Source: Rhizobium etli CFN 42
Lineage (GTDB): Bacteria; Pseudomonadota; Alphaproteobacteria; Rhizobiales; Rhizobiaceae
Length of the DNA: 64,000 bases
Direction: 5' to 3'
Assembly: GCF_000092045.1 (NCBI RefSeq)
Contig: NC_007761.1
Location: 2,979,001 to 3,043,000, forward strand
The notes under the pieces are model-generated. The model saw nothing but the letters and a program-made list of their open reading frames with translations. It was not told the DNA's origin and did not search any database. Below are positions 63,072 to 64,000 of the stretch, piece after piece; the first letter of the stretch is position 1; every line of letters starts with the position of its first letter. Made by a program: the position numbers and the translations under genes.

Positions 63072-63986
63072 TCAAAGCTCCTTGCGAATATCGACGACGC
63101 GCAGGATGGCGGCGACCATCAACAGCACGACGGCAAGCAGCACCACCGCATTGGCGGCTGCGGCTGGATATTGCAGCAACGACATCTGGTTCTTCATCAT
63201 CAGCGCCACCGAGGCGCTCTGGCCGCCGGACATCACCTGCACTGTCGAAAAGTCGGCCATGACGAGCGTAACGACGAAGATGGTGCCGATCGCCATGCCG
63301 GGTTTGGCAAGCGGAATGACGACGTTCCACAACACCTGCCAGCCGGACGCGCCGGCATCGCGCGCTGCCTCGAACAGCGAGCGGTCGATGCGCATCAGCG
63401 TGTTGAAGATCGGCGTCACCATGAACAGGGTATAGAGGTGCACCATGGCGAGCACGACGGCGAAATCGGAATAGAGTAGCCATTCGATCGGCTGCGGAAT
63501 GATGCCCATCTTGATCAGCGCCGAATTGACCAGGCCGTTGCGTCCGAGCACGGGGATCCAGGAGATCATGCGGATGATGTTAGAGGTCATGAACGGCACC
63601 GTGCAGATGAGGAAGAGGATCATCTGCGTCGAGGTCTTGCGGATGTGGAAGGCGAGGAAATAGGCGACCCAGAAGCCGATGACGAGCGTCAGGGCCCAGA
63701 CGATGGCGGTGAATTTCAGCGTGTTGAGATAGGTCTTCCACGTCACCCATGAACCGAGGGTGTCGGTGTAGTTCATGGTGAGGAAATCGGGATAGAGACC
63801 GGCGAAATCATAGTCCCAGAAGCTGACGACCGCGATCATGGCGATCGGCAGCAGGAAGAAGAAGCCGAGAATGGCGATCAGCGGCGTCGCCTGGAGATAG
63901 GAGATGGTGGAGGGGGAGAGGTGGAAAGATCGTCTGCCGTGGGCGTCGTGGCTGCCCTCTTCCGTTTCTGCTGCGATGATCGCCAT
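63072..63986 (-). CDS. ABC importer permease (PotB type)
   Basis: 304 residues, six transmembrane helices and EAA loop RIDRSLFEAARDAGASGWQVLWNVVIPLAKPG. PotB-like. Start at ATG 63986, just inside the window edge, so the ATPase and binding protein genes are likely to the right of base 64000. The substrate is probably a cationic or amide compound handled by the racemase and flavin reductase of the same unit. Confidence 0.9.
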   Translation of the reverse strand: MAIIAAETEEGSHDAHGRRSFHLSPSTISYLQATPLIAILGFFFLLPIAMIAVVSFWDYDFAGLYPDFLTMNYTDTLGSWVTWKTYLNTLKFTAIVWALTLVIGFWVAYFLAFHIRKTSTQMILFLICTVPFMTSNIIRMISWIPVLGRNGLVNSALIKMGIIPQPIEWLLYSDFAVVLAMVHLYTLFMVTPIFNTLMRIDRSLFEAARDAGASGWQVLWNVVIPLAKPGMAIGTIFVVTLVMADFSTVQVMSGGQSASVALMMKNQMSLLQYPAAAANAVVLLAVVLLMVAAILRVVDIRKEL

Positions 63987-64000
63987 GTCAGGTTCTCCGA

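Noticed and set aside
62117..63262. Plus-strand frame of 381 codons across racemase and permease
   Set aside because: Antisense to an assigned racemase and permease; extreme Arg/Asp/His content marks it as a shadow.

Overview
The window reads as a chromosomal segment of a Rhizobium-type alphaproteobacterium (R. etli / R. leguminosarum group or close kin). The basis is the high-GC coding style, the division/cell-wall cluster order mraZ-rsmH-ftsL-ftsI-murE, betaine-lipid genes btaA-btaB, a PPi-dependent phosphofructokinase, several solute-binding-protein ABC importers, and short intergenic palindromic repeats of a kind common in rhizobia. The gene content looks like stable core plus catabolic chromosome. 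I see no phage, transposase, integrase, CRISPR array, tRNA or rRNA.

Layout. 1-5131 (minus): start of the dcw cluster, with murE cut by the window edge, and upstream of mraZ four TGGG boxes at an exact 10-bp period. 5544-5955 (minus): RNase P RNA. 5997-8370: two tandem paralogous FAD oxidoreductases. 8487-20023: an unusual density of peptidoglycan-acting genes (SLT transglycosylase, amidase/DnaJ-TerB pair, lipoprotein SLT, serine hydrolase, GH25 muramidase, MltB-type enzyme), interrupted by pfp, a LysE exporter and btaAB. 20152-25255: EamA transporter, a 25-residue membrane peptide gene, metF with an ArsR-methyltransferase regulator, and ettA. 25354-32819: RNase T2, a lipase-like hydrolase, EamA transporter, a class III CoA-transferase overlapping a ThDP enzyme, RidA, a rhodanese-loop protein and a DUF4432 protein. 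33075-35248: L,D-transpeptidase and a ParA-like ATPase. 35476-42182 (minus): Fe-alcohol dehydrogenase, aldehyde dehydrogenase, glutamine-synthetase-like ligase, APC permease and N-formylglutamate-amidohydrolase-like enzyme. 42343-47331 (plus): RpiR regulator and a complete ABC importer. 47407-54918: a divergent sugar ABC importer with MocA-type oxidoreductase, BadF/BcrA-type sugar kinase and GntR/UTRA regulator. 55038-58811 (minus): metH. 58981-63986: AGE epimerase, UPF0303 protein, flavin reductase, Asp/Glu/hydantoin racemase and two PotB/PotC-type permeases running off the window.

How the genes work together. The methionine cycle is split between 22-23 kb (metF) and 55-59 kb (metH), but both transcription units carry the same ATAAAGATATCTTTAT palindrome, next to a gene for an ArsR-methyltransferase fusion; this fits a SahR-type regulon. 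The most interesting uncharacterised candidate is the 35-42 kb locus. Its enzymes would form a gamma-glutamylation route for an amino alcohol: ligate to glutamate, oxidise alcohol to aldehyde to acid, then cleave the gamma-amide. Other leads are the 25-residue peptide preceded by a perfect TTAA-N7-TTAA motif, Pho-box-like repeats before btaA and before the 43-47 kb importer, and TGGTATT half-sites between the divergent sugar operons.
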